Of a DNA stretch of 64,000 nt, positions 1 to 10,271 are shown in pieces. The notes beneath the pieces are model-generated. The model was not told the DNA's origin. It was given only the letters and a program-made list of their open reading frames with translations, and did not search any database. A program made the position numbers and the translations under genes. Every line of letters starts with the position of its first letter. Positions within the stretch are counted from its first letter, which is position 1. Source of the stretch: Siphonodentalium dalli. Taxonomy: Eukaryota; Mollusca; Scaphopoda; Gadilida; Siphonodentaliidae. The stretch covers positions 12,129,814 to 12,193,813 of the forward strand of contig CP136063.1 of the NCBI GenBank assembly GCA_032622095.1. The letters are read 5' to 3'.

Positions 1-3000
1 AGGTGGTCATATCATGTGTCGAGTCAGGTGGTCATATCATGTGTAGTCAGGTGGTCATATCATGTGTCGAGTCAGGTGGTCATATCATGTGTCGAGTCAG
101 GTGGTCATATGTGTCGAGTCAGGTGGTCATATCATGTGTCGAGTCAGGTGGTCATATCATGTGTAGAGTCAGGTGGTCATATCATGTGTCGAGTCAGGTG
201 GTCATATCATGTGTCGAGTCAGGTGGTCATATGTGTCGAGTCAGGTGGTCATATCATGTGTCGAGTCAGGTGGTCATATCATGTGTCGAGTCAGGTGGTC
301 ATATCATGTGTCGAGTCAGGTGGTCATATCATGTGTCGAGTCAGGTGGTCATATCATGTGTCGAGTCAGGTGGTCATATCATGTGTCGAGTCAGGTGGTC
401 ATATCATGTGTCGAGTCAGGTGTCATATCATGTGTCGAGTCAGGTGGGCATATCATGTGTCGAGTCAGGTGGTCATATCATGTGTCGAGTCAGGTGGTCA
501 TATGTGTCGAGTCACGTGGTCATATCATGTGTCGAGTCAGGTGGTCATATCATGTGTCGAGTCAGGTGGTCATATCATGTGTCGAGTCAGGTGGTCATAG
601 CATGTGTCGAGTCAGGTGATCATATCATGTGTCGAGTCAGGTGATCATATCATGTGTCGAGTCAGGTGGTCATATCATGTGTCGAGTCAGGTGGTCATAT
701 CATGTGTCGAGTCAGGTGGTCATATCATGTGTCGAGTCAGGTGGTCATAGCATGTGTCGAGTCAGGTGATCATATCATGTGTCGAGTCAGGTGATCATAT
801 CATGTGTCGAGTCAGGTGGTCATATCATGTGTCGAGTCAGGTGGTCATATCATGTGTCGAGTCAGGTGGGCATATCATGTGTCGAGTCAGGTGGTCATAG
901 CATGTGTCGAGTCAGGTGGTCATATCATGTGTCGAGTCAGGTGGTCATAGCATGTGTCGAGTCAGGTGATCATATCATGTGTCGAGTCACGTGATCATAT
1001 CATGTGTCGAGTCAGGTGGTCATATCATGTGTCGAGTCAGGTGGTCATATCATGTGTCGAGTCAGGTGGTCATAGCATGTGTCGAGTCAGGTGGTCATAT
1101 CATGTGTCGAGTCAGGTGGTCATATCATGTGTCGAGTCAGGTGGTCATATCATGTGTAGAGTCAGGTGGTCATATCATGTGTCGAGTCAGGTGGTCATAT
1201 CATGTGTCGAGTCAGGTGGTCATATGTGTCGAGTCAGGTGGTCATATCATGTGTCGAGTCAGGTGGTCATATCATGTGTAGAGTCAGGTGGTCATATCAT
1301 GTGTCGAGTCAGGTGGTCATATCATGTGTCGAGTCAGGTGGTCATATGTGTCGAGTCAGGTGTTCATATCATGTGTCGAGTCAGGTGGTCATATCATGTG
1401 TCGAGTCAGGTGGTCATATCATGTGTCGAGTCAGGTGGTCATATGTGTCGAGTCAGGTGGTCATATCATGTGTCGAGTCAGGTGGTCATATCATGTGTCG
1501 AGTCAGGTGGTCATATCATGTGTCGAGTCAGATGGTCATATCATGTGTCGAGTCAGGTGGTCATATCATGAGTCGAGTCAGGTGGTCATATCATGTGTCG
1601 AGTCAGGTGGTCATATCATGTGTCGAGTCAGGTGGTCATATCATGTGTCGAGTCAGGTGGGCATATCATGTGTCAAGTCAGGTGGTCATATCATGTGTCG
1701 AGTCAGGTGGTCATATGTGTCGAGTCACGTGGTCATATCATGTGTCGAGTCAGGTGGTCATATCATGTGTCGAGTCAGGTGGTCATATCATGTGTCGAGT
1801 CAGGTGGTCATAGCATGTGTCGAGTCAGGTGATTATATCATGTGTCGAGTCAGGTGATCATATCATGTGTCGAATCAGGTGGTCATATCATGTGTCGAGC
1901 CAGGTGGTCATATCATGTGTCGAGTCAGGTGGTCATATCATGTGTCGAGTCAGGTGGTCATAGCATGTGTCGATTCAGGTGATCATATCACGTGTCGAGT
2001 CAGGTGATCATATCATGTGTTGAGTCAGGTGGTCATATCATGTGTCGAGTCAGGTGGTCATATCATGTGTCGAGTCAGGTGGGCATATCATGTGTCGAGT
2101 CAGGTGGTCATAGCATGTGTCGAGTCAGGTGGTCATATCATGTGTCGAGTCAGGTGGTCATAGCATGTGTCGAGTCAGGTGATCATATCATGTGTCGAGT
2201 CACGTGATCATATCATGTGTCGAGTCAGGTGGTCATATCATGTGTCGAGTCAGGTGGTCATATCATGTGTCGAGTCAGGTGGTCATAGCATGTGTCGAGT
2301 CAGGTGGTCATATCATGTGTCGAGTCAGGTGGTCATATCATGTGTCGAGTCAGGTGGTCATATCATGTGTCGAGTCAGGTGGTCATATCATGTGTCGAGT
2401 CAGGTGGTCATATCATGTGTCGAGTCAGGTGGTCATATGTGTCGAATCAGGCGGTCATATCATGTGTCGAGTCAGGTGGTCATATCATGTGTAGAGTCAG
2501 GTGGTCATATCATGTGTCGAGTCAGGTGGTCATATCATGGGTAGAGTCAGGTGGTCATATCATGTGTCGAGTCAGGTGGTCATATCATGTGTCGAGTCAG
2601 GTGGTCATATGTGTCGAGTCAGGTGGTCATATCATGTGTCGAGTCAGGTGGTCATATCATGTGTCGAGTCAGGTTGTCATATGTGTCGAGTCAGGTGGTC
2701 ATATCATGTGTCGAGTCAGGTGGTCATATCATGTGTCGAGTCAGGTGGTCATAGCATGTGTCGAGTCAGGTGGTCATATCATGTGTCGAGTCAGGTGTTC
2801 ATATCATGTGTCGAGTCAGGTGGTCATATCATGTGTCGAGTCAGGTGGTCATATCATGTGTCGAGTCAGGCGGTCATATAATGTGTCGAGTCAGGTGGGC
2901 ATATCATGTGTCGAGTCAGGTGGTCATATGTGTCGAGTCACGTGGTCATATCATGTGTCGAGTCAGGTGGTCATATCATGTGTCGAGTCAGGTGGTCATA

Positions 3001-4057
3001 TCATGTGTCGAGTCAGGTGGTCATATCATGTGTAGAGTCAGGTGGTCATATCATGTGTCGAGTCAGGTGGTCATATCATGTGTCGAGTCAGGTGGTCATA
3101 TCATGTGTCGAGTCAGGTGGTCATATCATGTGTCGAGTCAGGTGGTCATAGCATGTGTCGAGTCAGGTGGTCATATCATGTGTCGAGTCAGGTGGTCATA
3201 TCATGTGTCGAGTCAGGTGGTCATATCATGTGTCGAGTCAGGTGGTCATATCATGTGTCGAATCAGGTGGTCATATCATGTGTCGAGTCAGGTGGTCATA
3301 TCATGTGTCGAGTCAGGTGATCATATCATGTGTGGAGTCAGGTGGTCATATCATGTGTCGAGTCAGGTGGTCATATCATGTGTCGAGTCAGGTGGTCATA
3401 TCATGTGTAGAGTCAGGTGGTCATACCATATGTCGAGTCAGGTGGTCATATCATGTGTCGAGTCAGGTGGTCATATCATGTGTCGAGTCACGTGGTCATA
3501 TCATGTGTCGAGTCAGGTGGTCATATCATGTGTCGAGTCAGGTGGTCATATCATGTGTCGAGTCAGGTGGTCATATCATGTGTCGAGTCAGGTGGTCATA
3601 TCATGTGTCGAGTCAGGTGGTCATATCATGTGTCGAGTCAGGTGGTCATAGAATGTGTCGAGTCAGGTGATCATATCATGTGTCGAGTCAGGTGATCATA
3701 GCATGTGTCGAGTCAGGTGGTCATATCATGTGTCGAGTCAGGTGGTCATATCATGTGTCGAGTCAGGTGGTCATAGCATGTGTCGAGTCAGGTGGTCATA
3801 TCATGTGTCGAGTCAGGTGATCATATCATGTGTCGAGTCAGGTGGATATATCATGTGTCGAGTCAGGTGGTCATATCATGTGTCGAGTCAGGTGATCATA
3901 TCATGTGTCGAGTCAGGTGGTCATATCATGTGTCGAGTCAGGTGGTCATAGCATGTGTCGAGTCAGGTGGTCATATCATGTGTCGAGTCAGGTGGTCATA
4001 TCATGTGTCGAGTCACGTGGTCATATCACGTGTCGAGTCACGTGGTCATATCATGTG
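1..4057. repeat. 25-bp minisatellite array (about 160 units)
   Basis: The unit is about 25 bp (aggtggtcatatcatgtg followed by tcgagtc). A recurrent 22-bp variant lacks three bases of 'atcatg', and point variants such as ggtgatcat, gtgtagagtc and cacgtgg also recur. There is a higher-order pattern: variant combinations around 430-1281 recur around 1643-2494, offset about 1,213 bp (about 49 units, four of them 22-bp). A partial third copy starts near 2890. All three plus-strand frames are open for long stretches because the unit has no plus-strand stop and 25 is not a multiple of 3. On the minus strand the unit encodes D-H-L-T-R-H-M, like the helix of a C2H2 finger. The array is cut by the left edge of the window. 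Confidence 0.97.
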
Positions 4058-4122
4058 TGGATCTTCAAAAGTTGTGTCAGTCTCTCTTATTCTTTGAAAC
4101 CTTTCTCACAGATAACACACTT
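4054..4122 (-). pseudogene. single broken C2H2 zinc finger at the end of the minisatellite
   Basis: The minus-strand translation gives C-V-I-C-E-K-G-F-K-E, a stop (TAA), then E-R-L-T-Q-L-L-K-I-H-T. This keeps the CxxC, the conserved Phe, the Leu, the final His and the start of the linker of a C2H2 finger. The first zinc-binding His is Leu, and there is an in-frame stop. The DNA runs straight into the 25-bp array, so this is the junction between finger sequence and satellite. It is a relic of a longer array and does not encode a protein. Confidence 0.6.
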
Positions 4123-4529
4123 CGCTATATATACATACGCACCTGTGGTCCTAAAACAAAATTGACTAAACCACAATAATAAATCAAATAATTATAACCG
4201 ATGTATTATTGGGGTGGTTCAAATTGTGTTTGGTGGTAGGAAGCTACGTGTACGTCCTTGTAACCATTTGTCGTTTTTGATGGGGGATAAAAGGTCGACA
4301 TTTCAACAAACCCCAATAATACAGTTATAACATAAACCTAGGATTGTGTTTTATTGTCGGACCTGTTCACAGTCAATAATATAGTCAATGGTATAGTCAA
4401 TGTTCACAGTAAATTTTATAGTCCATGGTTCACAGTTATATCCGTGCAAAAAAAAAGCTATATTTATTTGTGTTGTAAGATGAACTCGTCTTATGTATAT
4501 ACATCTATACATCGAAAACTCGGTGTGGA
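4123..4529. other. no gene seen
   Basis: This is AT-rich sequence with a small cluster of short 'atagtcaatg' and 'ttcacagt' repeats around 4366-4440. I see no coding signal. Confidence 0.5.
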
Positions 4530-5149
4530 TTCCTTTATGTCGAGTCAAGTTTCTCGAACTGATAACTTATTTCGTGCATATACCGCAATGATACGGACAA
4601 CCATTGGTCTCGATTATCTTATGTCACGTTAGATGTCCCGATTGAGAGAATATTTTATCCCATTTATCACATTGATAGGGGTATCTCACATATATCACAT
4701 TGATAGGGGTGATCGCGTTCAAATGATAGGGGTACTCGCGGGTGATGGCGGTGTGAATTATTTTATTTGACGCACAATTACAGCTGGTCTACGATGTGGG
4801 TTCTCTTATTCTTCGTCAAGTTATATCACTGTCGTTAAATGACTTGTCACACATATCACAACGATATGGTCCATCTCCTGTGTGAATTATCTTATGTTGC
4901 ACCAGACCTCCCGACCGAGAGAGAATGATTTAGTGCGCATATCACATTGATGCGGTCTATCTTCTGCGTACATTGTTTTATGTACAGCTAATTGGTTCGA
5001 ACTGATAAGCGATTTTCTGCACATATCGCACGCAAGGGTCGCTCACCGGTGTGGATTATCTTATGTTCCATCGAGTGGGCCGACTACATATCGCACGCAC
5101 AGGGACGCTGACCGGTGTGAATTATCGTAGGTTCCATCAAGTGGGCCGA
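4530..5149 (-). pseudogene. decayed zinc-finger tail downstream of the 22-finger gene
   Basis: Minus-strand finger pieces occur in changing frames. There are HTG-type linkers at about 5040-5060, 5110-5130 and 4880-4905, a C-D-M-C-D-K-S-F piece near 4850, and HKGIHT near 4530-4545. Stops and frameshifts separate them. Two adjacent copies of a truncated finger unit, 64 bp instead of 84 bp, lie at about 5086-5150; each lost 20 bp of the CxxC half, which destroys the frame. Short 'atcacattgatagggg' duplications near 4665-4710 are smaller scraps of the same sequence. The array was once longer than the present open reading frame. Confidence 0.75.
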
Positions 5150-7042
5150 CTACATATCACACGCACATGGACGCTCACCGGTGTGTGTTCTCTTATGTTC
5201 CATCAAGTGGGCCGACTGGGAGAATGATTTTCTGCATATATCACATTGATACGGACGATCACCTGAGTGGATTATTTTATGTCTCGTCAGGTTGATGGAC
5301 TTGGAGAATGATTTATTGCATACATCACATACATATGGTCGTTCTCCGGTGTGGATTCTCATATGTGTCAATACATTGCTTGAAGTAATGAATGATTGTC
5401 CACACGAATCACATTGATACGGACGATCTCCTGTGTGGATTCTCTTATGATCAGCCAATCTACCCGGACTGATAAATGATTTTGTGCATATATCACACGC
5501 ATACGGACGCACACCAATGTGGATTCTCATATGTTTCACCAAGTGAGCTGACTGAGACAACGATTTTCCGTACAAATCGCATTGAAGCGGACAATCCCCA
5601 CTATGCATTCTCTTAATATGTTCAGTCAATATGCTCTGGCTGATAAATGATGTTATACATATATCGCATTTATATTGCCGATCGCCGGTGTGAAGTTTAT
5701 TATGTACCGCCAGGTTACCCGACTGAGTATATGATTTCTCACACAAATCACATTTATATGGACGATCATTGGTGTGGATTTTCTTATGTGACGCTAGGTT
5801 ACTGGTGTCGCTAAATGTTTTCTCACACAAATCGCATTTATATGGACGATCACCGGCGTGGATTCTCATATGTCTGGCCAGGTTACTCCGGTCGCTGAAT
5901 GATCTTTCACACACATCGCATTGATTCGGTTGATCTCCGGTGTGGATTCTCTTGTGTGATAACAAACTGTTCGATCGCTTGAATGATTTTCCGCACATAT
6001 CGCATTGATACGGACAATCTCCGGTGTGGATCCTCTTATGTCTCGTCAGATCTCCCGACCCATAAAATGATTTATCGCACAACTCACAAGTATATGGTCG
6101 ATCTCCTGTGTGGATTCTCTTATGTGTCGTTAGGCTGCTGCTAACAATGAATGATTTATTACAGAAATCACATTGGTATGGGCGATCTCCAGTATGACCT
6201 CTTTTATGTGCTGTTAAGTGGCCTGACCGATTAAATGATTTCCAGCAAATATCGCAACAGTAAGGCTTAACACCGCTGTGAATTCTCTTATGCGTCGTCA
6301 AGTGACTCGATTGATGAAATGATTTCCCGCATATATCACAATCGTAAGGCTTGTCTCCAGTGTGGATTATCTTATGTTTCACCAAGACGCTCGAATCCCT
6401 AAATGATTTCCCGCATATATCACAACGGTAAGGTTCATCTCCAGTGTGGATTATCTTATGTCTCACCAAGTGACTCGATTGATTAAATGATTTCCCGCAT
6501 ATGTCACAACGGTAAGGTTTATCTCCGGTGTGGATTATCTTATGTGTCACCAAGTGACCCGATTGGTTAAATGATTTCCCACATATATCACAACGGTAAG
6601 GTTTATCTCCGGTGTGGATTCTCTTATGTACCACCAAGCAGCTCGATGTATTAAATGATTTCCCACATATATCACAACGGTAAGGTTTATGTCCGGTGTG
6701 GATTCTCTTATGTACCACCAAGCTGCTCGATTGGTTGAACGATTTCTGACACAAATCACAATGGTAAGGCCTATCCCGGGTGTGAATTCTCTTATGTACC
6801 ACCAAGTTGCTCGATTGGTTAAACGATTTCTGACACAAATCACAATGGTAAGATTTATCCCGGGTGTGAATTCTCTTGTGTGCGCTCAGTCTACGTTTAA
6901 CAGTAAATGATGTATCACACAACTCACACGTATACGGACGTTCTTCTGTGTGGATTTTCCTATGTTCCACCAAGTGGCTTGAAGTGATAAATGCTTTCCC
7001 GCACACATCACAGTGATACGGCTGATCTTCGGTGTTTATCAT
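5150..7042 (-). CDS. C2H2 zinc-finger protein, 22 fingers, single exon
   Basis: 630 codons, almost entirely tandem C2H2 fingers in the standard 28-residue register with TGDKPY/TGDRPY-type linkers. The first Cys is at residue 11. I count 22 fingers plus a final partial one (C-A-C-D-M) cut by a TAG. Finger 18 has lost its second Cys (Tyr at about residue 491) and its conserved Phe, so it probably cannot bind zinc. Finger 17 has H-x4-H spacing. No KRAB, SCAN, BTB or ZAD domain is visible, and the protein begins only eight residues before finger 1, so an upstream exon could be missing. The ATG lies where a linker would be (M-I-N-T-E-D-Q-P). The likely role is sequence-specific DNA binding in the nucleus; the target is unknown. 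The stop comes from a 20-bp deletion inside a duplicated finger. A possible TATA element lies about 90 bp upstream. Confidence 0.85.
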   Translation of the reverse strand: MINTEDQPYHCDVCGKAFITSSHLVEHRKIHTEERPYTCELCDTSFTVKRRLSAHKRIHTRDKSYHCDLCQKSFNQSSNLVVHKRIHTRDRPYHCDLCQKSFNQSSSLVVHKRIHTGHKPYRCDICGKSFNTSSCLVVHKRIHTGDKPYRCDICGKSFNQSGHLVTHKIIHTGDKPYRCDICGKSFNQSSHLVRHKIIHTGDEPYRCDICGKSFRDSSVLVKHKIIHTGDKPYDCDICGKSFHQSSHLTTHKRIHSGVKPYCCDICWKSFNRSGHLTAHKRGHTGDRPYQCDFCNKSFIVSSSLTTHKRIHTGDRPYTCELCDKSFYGSGDLTRHKRIHTGDCPYQCDMCGKSFKRSNSLLSHKRIHTGDQPNQCDVCERSFSDRSNLARHMRIHAGDRPYKCDLCEKTFSDTSNLASHKKIHTNDRPYKCDLCEKSYTQSGNLAVHNKLHTGDRQYKCDICITSFISQSILTEHIKRMHSGDCPLQCDLYGKSLSQSAHLVKHMRIHIGVRPYACDICTKSFISPGRLADHKRIHTGDRPYQCDSCGQSFITSSNVLTHMRIHTGERPYVCDVCNKSFSKSINLTRHKIIHSGDRPYQCDICRKSFSQSAHLMEHKRTHTGERPCACDM

Positions 7043-7131
7043 AGGTCACTGTTAACTCAACTGCTCCGGAGTGAGTTAACAATTTGATGCATAAATATGG
7101 TCAGTCTCGGAGAACAGACAGACTATATAAA

Positions 7132-7142
7132 GTCTCCCACCA
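7132..7142 (-). promoter_or_regulatory. possible TATA element upstream of the 22-finger gene
   Basis: The minus strand reads CTTTATATAGT about 90 bp upstream of the ATG at 7042. Its position fits a core promoter with a short 5' leader. TATA-like words are common in AT-rich DNA, so this is only suggestive. Confidence 0.25.
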
Positions 7143-7277
7143 TGTTGAATTATACCTCAAAGGAAAAGCGACAGTCTACATAAATCTGGAATCATTCGAA
7201 TCAAATTCCACGCGGCGTTTCAACACGTACAAAGAAAGTTAAAATATGTTCTATTCGATTCAACGGGCATCACATTT

Positions 7278-7316
7278 TGTGGTTTCATTCAGCAGAACCA
7301 TTCACATAACGATAAA
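7278..7316. repeat. upstream block shared with the second zinc-finger gene
   Basis: About 39 bp (tgtggtttcattcagcagaa ... gataaa) match 16578-16616 with a handful of differences. The two copies lie about 240 and 170 bp upstream of the two zinc-finger start codons in the same orientation. This suggests both genes descend from one duplicated unit that included 5' flanking DNA. It could be a conserved regulatory element or simply duplicated flank. Confidence 0.55.
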
Positions 7317-7454
7317 TCACCACGCATCCTAATGCTACTGGACCGTGTCAGTGTCACAATGAGCAATGTCGGGAACACGGCCGCTCGTGAAATTGGAAGT
7401 AGGCATGCTTACATAATTTGAGTCGGATCGGTCGAGGTCCCGAGCCTACATTAT

Positions 7455-7735
7455 GTGAACGTATATATGAGCGAGGTCAATGTCAAGGACGCGGTCGCAC
7501 GTGTTATTTCAAAAATGTGGGAGTCTTTAATGCTGAGTAAATATGAGGACAATCTTCGTACCGATGCCAATCAATTCAGATTTAAGCATGAGCATTCTAG
7601 TGACACGTGCGTATTTGTTCTAAAAGAAGCTGTGAGGTACCATGTGTTCAAAAACACTCCCATTTTGCTTGTTTCCTCGATACCAGCAATGCATTCGACG
7701 GAGTTTAACATGATTGGTAAGGTTTGACTAACTTT
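7455..7735 (+). pseudogene. LINE reverse-transcriptase fragment
   Basis: The open stretch encodes S-K-M-W-E-S-L-M-L-S-K-Y, N-Q-F-R-F-K-H-E-H-S-S-D-T-C and V-F-V-L-K-E-A-V-R-Y, which match the block of LINE reverse transcriptases that precedes the first catalytic Asp (usually NQFGFK..HSTD.C...LK). After a frameshift near 7675 the next motif, D-T-S-N-A-F-D-G-V, follows in another frame, where the catalytic L-D-x-S-x-A-F-D is expected. A stop follows at once. No endonuclease or YADD motif is nearby, so this is a short dead fragment. Confidence 0.7.
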
Positions 7736-7906
7736 TGATACACATATGATATATGTCTGACCGCAGTCTGTGAAGGTTCCTCGTCGTCTTCTCAACGTCT
7801 GTGGGTCAGTTGCCGTTACCGTTGGTCTTACTTTTAAACAGTTGAAATGGCGTTTGATGATAACCCGCCACCCACGCATTTTGTGACGTTGCGGAAGTAC
7901 ACGTTG

Positions 7907-8012
7907 CAGTACCCCAGTTGGGGTCTAATTAGCACAATCTGAGGTCACGTGCATGGCATATTTGTACATCAGTACCCCAGTTGGGGTATAATTAGCATAA
8001 TCTGAGGTCACC
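7907..8012. repeat. two-copy direct repeat, 63-bp period
   Basis: The block beginning cagtaccccagttggggt and ending gaggtcac occurs at 7907-7949 and again at 7970-8012 with few changes. Each copy contains the palindrome accccagttggggt. The sequence around it (7736-8212) shows no gene. Confidence 0.8.
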
Positions 8013-8212
8013 CCATATGAACGGTGTATTATCTACACATATAATACGTAATGACCTCGCTGAACGCCAGCCTTGAACATTAAAGAGACACAATGCACAC
8101 AGTCTGTGAATATTAAAGGGAGATAATGCGCTCGCAATGTGTGAATAGGGTGTAATGTTATGTATACTACGCGATGACATCGCTGAACAAAGAACAGCAT
8201 CCGCCCTGAATA

Positions 8213-8740
8213 TTAAAGGTGGATTATCTCTTTGTAAACATGTATTATATAGTTACCGGGGTATAAAATATTAGATTTGAATCGAAGACTCCTGTCCGGA
8301 AATGCTTCTATCGATTAATATTAATTTTATTTCGAATATTTTCTGGTCTAAAAAGGTGTGTTTGTTCAGCTAACGAACAATAGTGGTTACTGTTAACATA
8401 GACCAGAAATTATATTGTGCAATTTTGTCACAAATAAACGTTAATTATACTCATTATCGCTTATATCTGTGGAACAAAACAATACAAACAACCAATCTGT
8501 GACATTTGACATTCGTTGCGTGGCCGTAGGAACAGCCCAGTGCTCTATATCGCAATACGGTCTCATCCGAATGGTCGGTTCTAAAAATAGTAACATAAAT
8601 GGGCCCGATTTAATATTCGAAATAAAATCAATATTAATTGATAGAAGCTTTTCCGGACATAGGTCTTCAGTTCATATCTATTATTTTATACCCACGCAAC
8701 TATTTAAAATTTGTTATTTAAAGAGATAATCCATCTTTAA
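8213..8740 (+). mobile_element. TTAA-flanked foldback MITE, copy 1 (intact, 528 bp)
   Basis: Flanked by TTAA at 8213-8216 and 8737-8740. The ends are inverted (AGGTGGATTATCTCTTT and AGATGGATTATCTCTTT). The inverted arms extend about 125 bp into the element with clear but imperfect identity (shared GTCCGGAAA.GCTTCTATC and TTTTATTTCGAATATT). A unique middle of about 280 bp contains tggtctctgttaacag-type sequence. No transposase is encoded; the 86-codon open frame across the middle is not maintained in other copies. The target was a 'gaatattaaagggaga' minisatellite word, rebuilt exactly if the element and one TTAA are removed. A TTAA duplication is typical of piggyBac and Sola3 transposons, but the source transposase is unknown. 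Confidence 0.85.
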
Positions 8741-8830
8741 AGGGAGACAAAGCGCTCACGATGTTAAAAAGACGACACTCTCGGTATGTGAGTTTTAAAT
8801 ACACATGAGGCACTCAGTGTGAATGTTAAG

Positions 8831-9182
8831 GGGATGTGATGCAATCTCGGTGCGTGAATGTTAAAGTGAGATGAGGCAATCTCGGTGCGTGAATGTTAAA
8901 GTGAGACGAGGCAATCTCGGTGTGTGAATATTAAAATGAGATGAGACAATCTCGGTGCGTGACTATTAAAGTGAGATGAGACAATCTCGGTGCGTGAATG
9001 TTAAAGTGAGATGAGACCATCTCGGTGGGTGAATATTAAAGTGAGATGAGACAATTTTGGTCCGTGAATGTTAAAGTGAGATGAGACAATCTCGGTGCGT
9101 GAATGTTAAAGTGAGATGAGACAATCTCGGTGTGTGAATATTAAAGTGAGATGAGACAATCTCGGTGTGTGAATATTAAAGG
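8831..9182. repeat. 35-bp minisatellite (about 10 units)
   Basis: The unit is about 35 bp, containing aatctcggtgcgtgaatg, ttaaagtgag and atgaggc, with small variants. Diverged relatives with the same 'gaatattaaaggga.a.aatgc' core continue on both sides (about 8070-8215, 8740-8830 and 9170-9245), so the array was probably larger before the MITE at 8213 landed in it. Confidence 0.9.
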
Positions 9183-9639
9183 GACACAATGCACTCTAAA
9201 CGAACACACAACACTCACTGTGGATGAATGTTATAGAGGCACACGGCACTCACAGACGGTGCAAGTTATAATAACACAGAAAAATTTCGAACTAACATTT
9301 TCCAAAATAATATCAAACTTTCAAAACTATTTTTTTTCTTCTAAAATTAAAACAAAGTTTAAAGGTGGATTATCTCTTTGTAAACATGTATTACATAGTT
9401 TTACCATGGTATAAAAAAATGAAAACAAAGTTTAAAAACTTGAAAAATTTCAAATTTTTAAATAAATAAGATAATTTTCAAAAAACCTCACAAAATAAAA
9501 AATAAAACAAGCGAACAATTTTCTGGCATAATAAAAAAAAATGTCATTTTCAAATGTTTTACCAATTTTGAAACTTCAAATGTTCGGGCTCTTATCTCAT
9601 CCATCTCGTGTCCCGCCCCAATATGCATATATAACGAGG
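9183..9639. other. AT-rich stretch with a MITE arm scrap, no gene
   Basis: 9359-9418 (aaaggtggattatctctttg and on to ggtataaaa) matches the first 60 bp of the TTAA MITE arm, preceded by TTAA, and then stops. The rest is A/T homopolymer-rich with no coding signal. Confidence 0.6.
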
Positions 9640-10271
9640 ACGAGAATAACAGTTTGATGAAGTTTAATCATCGTCTGAATCTTCAACCTTTAGATTTATT
9701 TCCAAGAGTTTCTTGCATGTTCTCATCGCTTCATCCGCAGCCCATTCGTTACATTGATCCGAGTTTGGTCAGCTTGACCATTTTCTTCATGATAGTATGG
9801 GCGATGTTTTCAATCGATGTTGGTATTCTATCAATCGTCTGTAACCTTTGAGAAAGCGTTCAACCTCTGCGTCGATGCATTCTCGTCGAGCCTTTTCCTC
9901 AGCATCTTCTTCCGACAGGCTCTCTTCTTTCATTATAGTTGGTCAACTTTACCTGACCACACTGCCATCGCTTCGGCACCGTCGCTGACACATTGCGACA
10001 TACTTTTGTTGAATGTGTCCATCTCCAGCTTTCTTGCAGCCGATTACTGCGCTTGACCGGCGACGCTATCATCCTCCGAATCTGATATCATTTCCCGTTC
10101 ATCTTCGTCCGAATCTATATCCGTTTCTAGAGCATACGCAGTATCTTCGTACCGACCGAACATATCGTTCTTCGACGGTGTTCCTGACATAACTCCGTGT
10201 TTACTATTCTTATGTCTTTGTAGATTGTAGTTCGTCGATAACATCTTTCTGTATAAATCGCATCCGTGCAT
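9640..10271 (-). pseudogene. decayed gene: finger-like N-terminus, acidic segment, helical tail
   Basis: The minus strand starts M-H-G-C-D-L-Y-R-K-M-L-S-T-N-Y-N-L-Q-R-H-K, which looks like a single C2H2-like finger with the second Cys changed to Tyr. An acidic run (S-D-E-D-E-R-E, S-E-D-D) follows. A stop then comes after 75 codons. The same strand continues in shifted frames with recognisable protein: K-L-E-M-D-T-F-N-K-S-M-S-Q-C, A-M-A-V-W-S-G-K-V-D-Q-L, then I-D-A-E-V-E-R-F-L-K-G-Y-R-R-L-I-E-Y-Q-H-R. At least three frame breaks are needed. I do not recognise a named family; it resembles multi-copy uncharacterised proteins of lophotrochozoans. Confidence 0.5.

Noticed and set aside
3990-4040. 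CACGTG E-box-like variants within the minisatellite
   Set aside because: A single-base variant of the unit generates them by chance; clustering reflects unit homogenisation.
1-4057. CRISPR-like look of a short regular repeat
   Set aside because: Units are directly adjacent with no unique spacers, and the surroundings are eukaryotic.
3-4165. Many overlapping plus-strand open frames up to 297 codons
   Set aside because: They are by-products of a stop-free 25-bp repeat read in three frames. No start context, domain or end signal supports a gene.
8469-8729. 86-codon frame inside the TTAA MITE
   Set aside because: It is truncated or altered in other copies (22984-23220, 54423-54614) and spans the inverted-arm boundary. 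No domain is visible.
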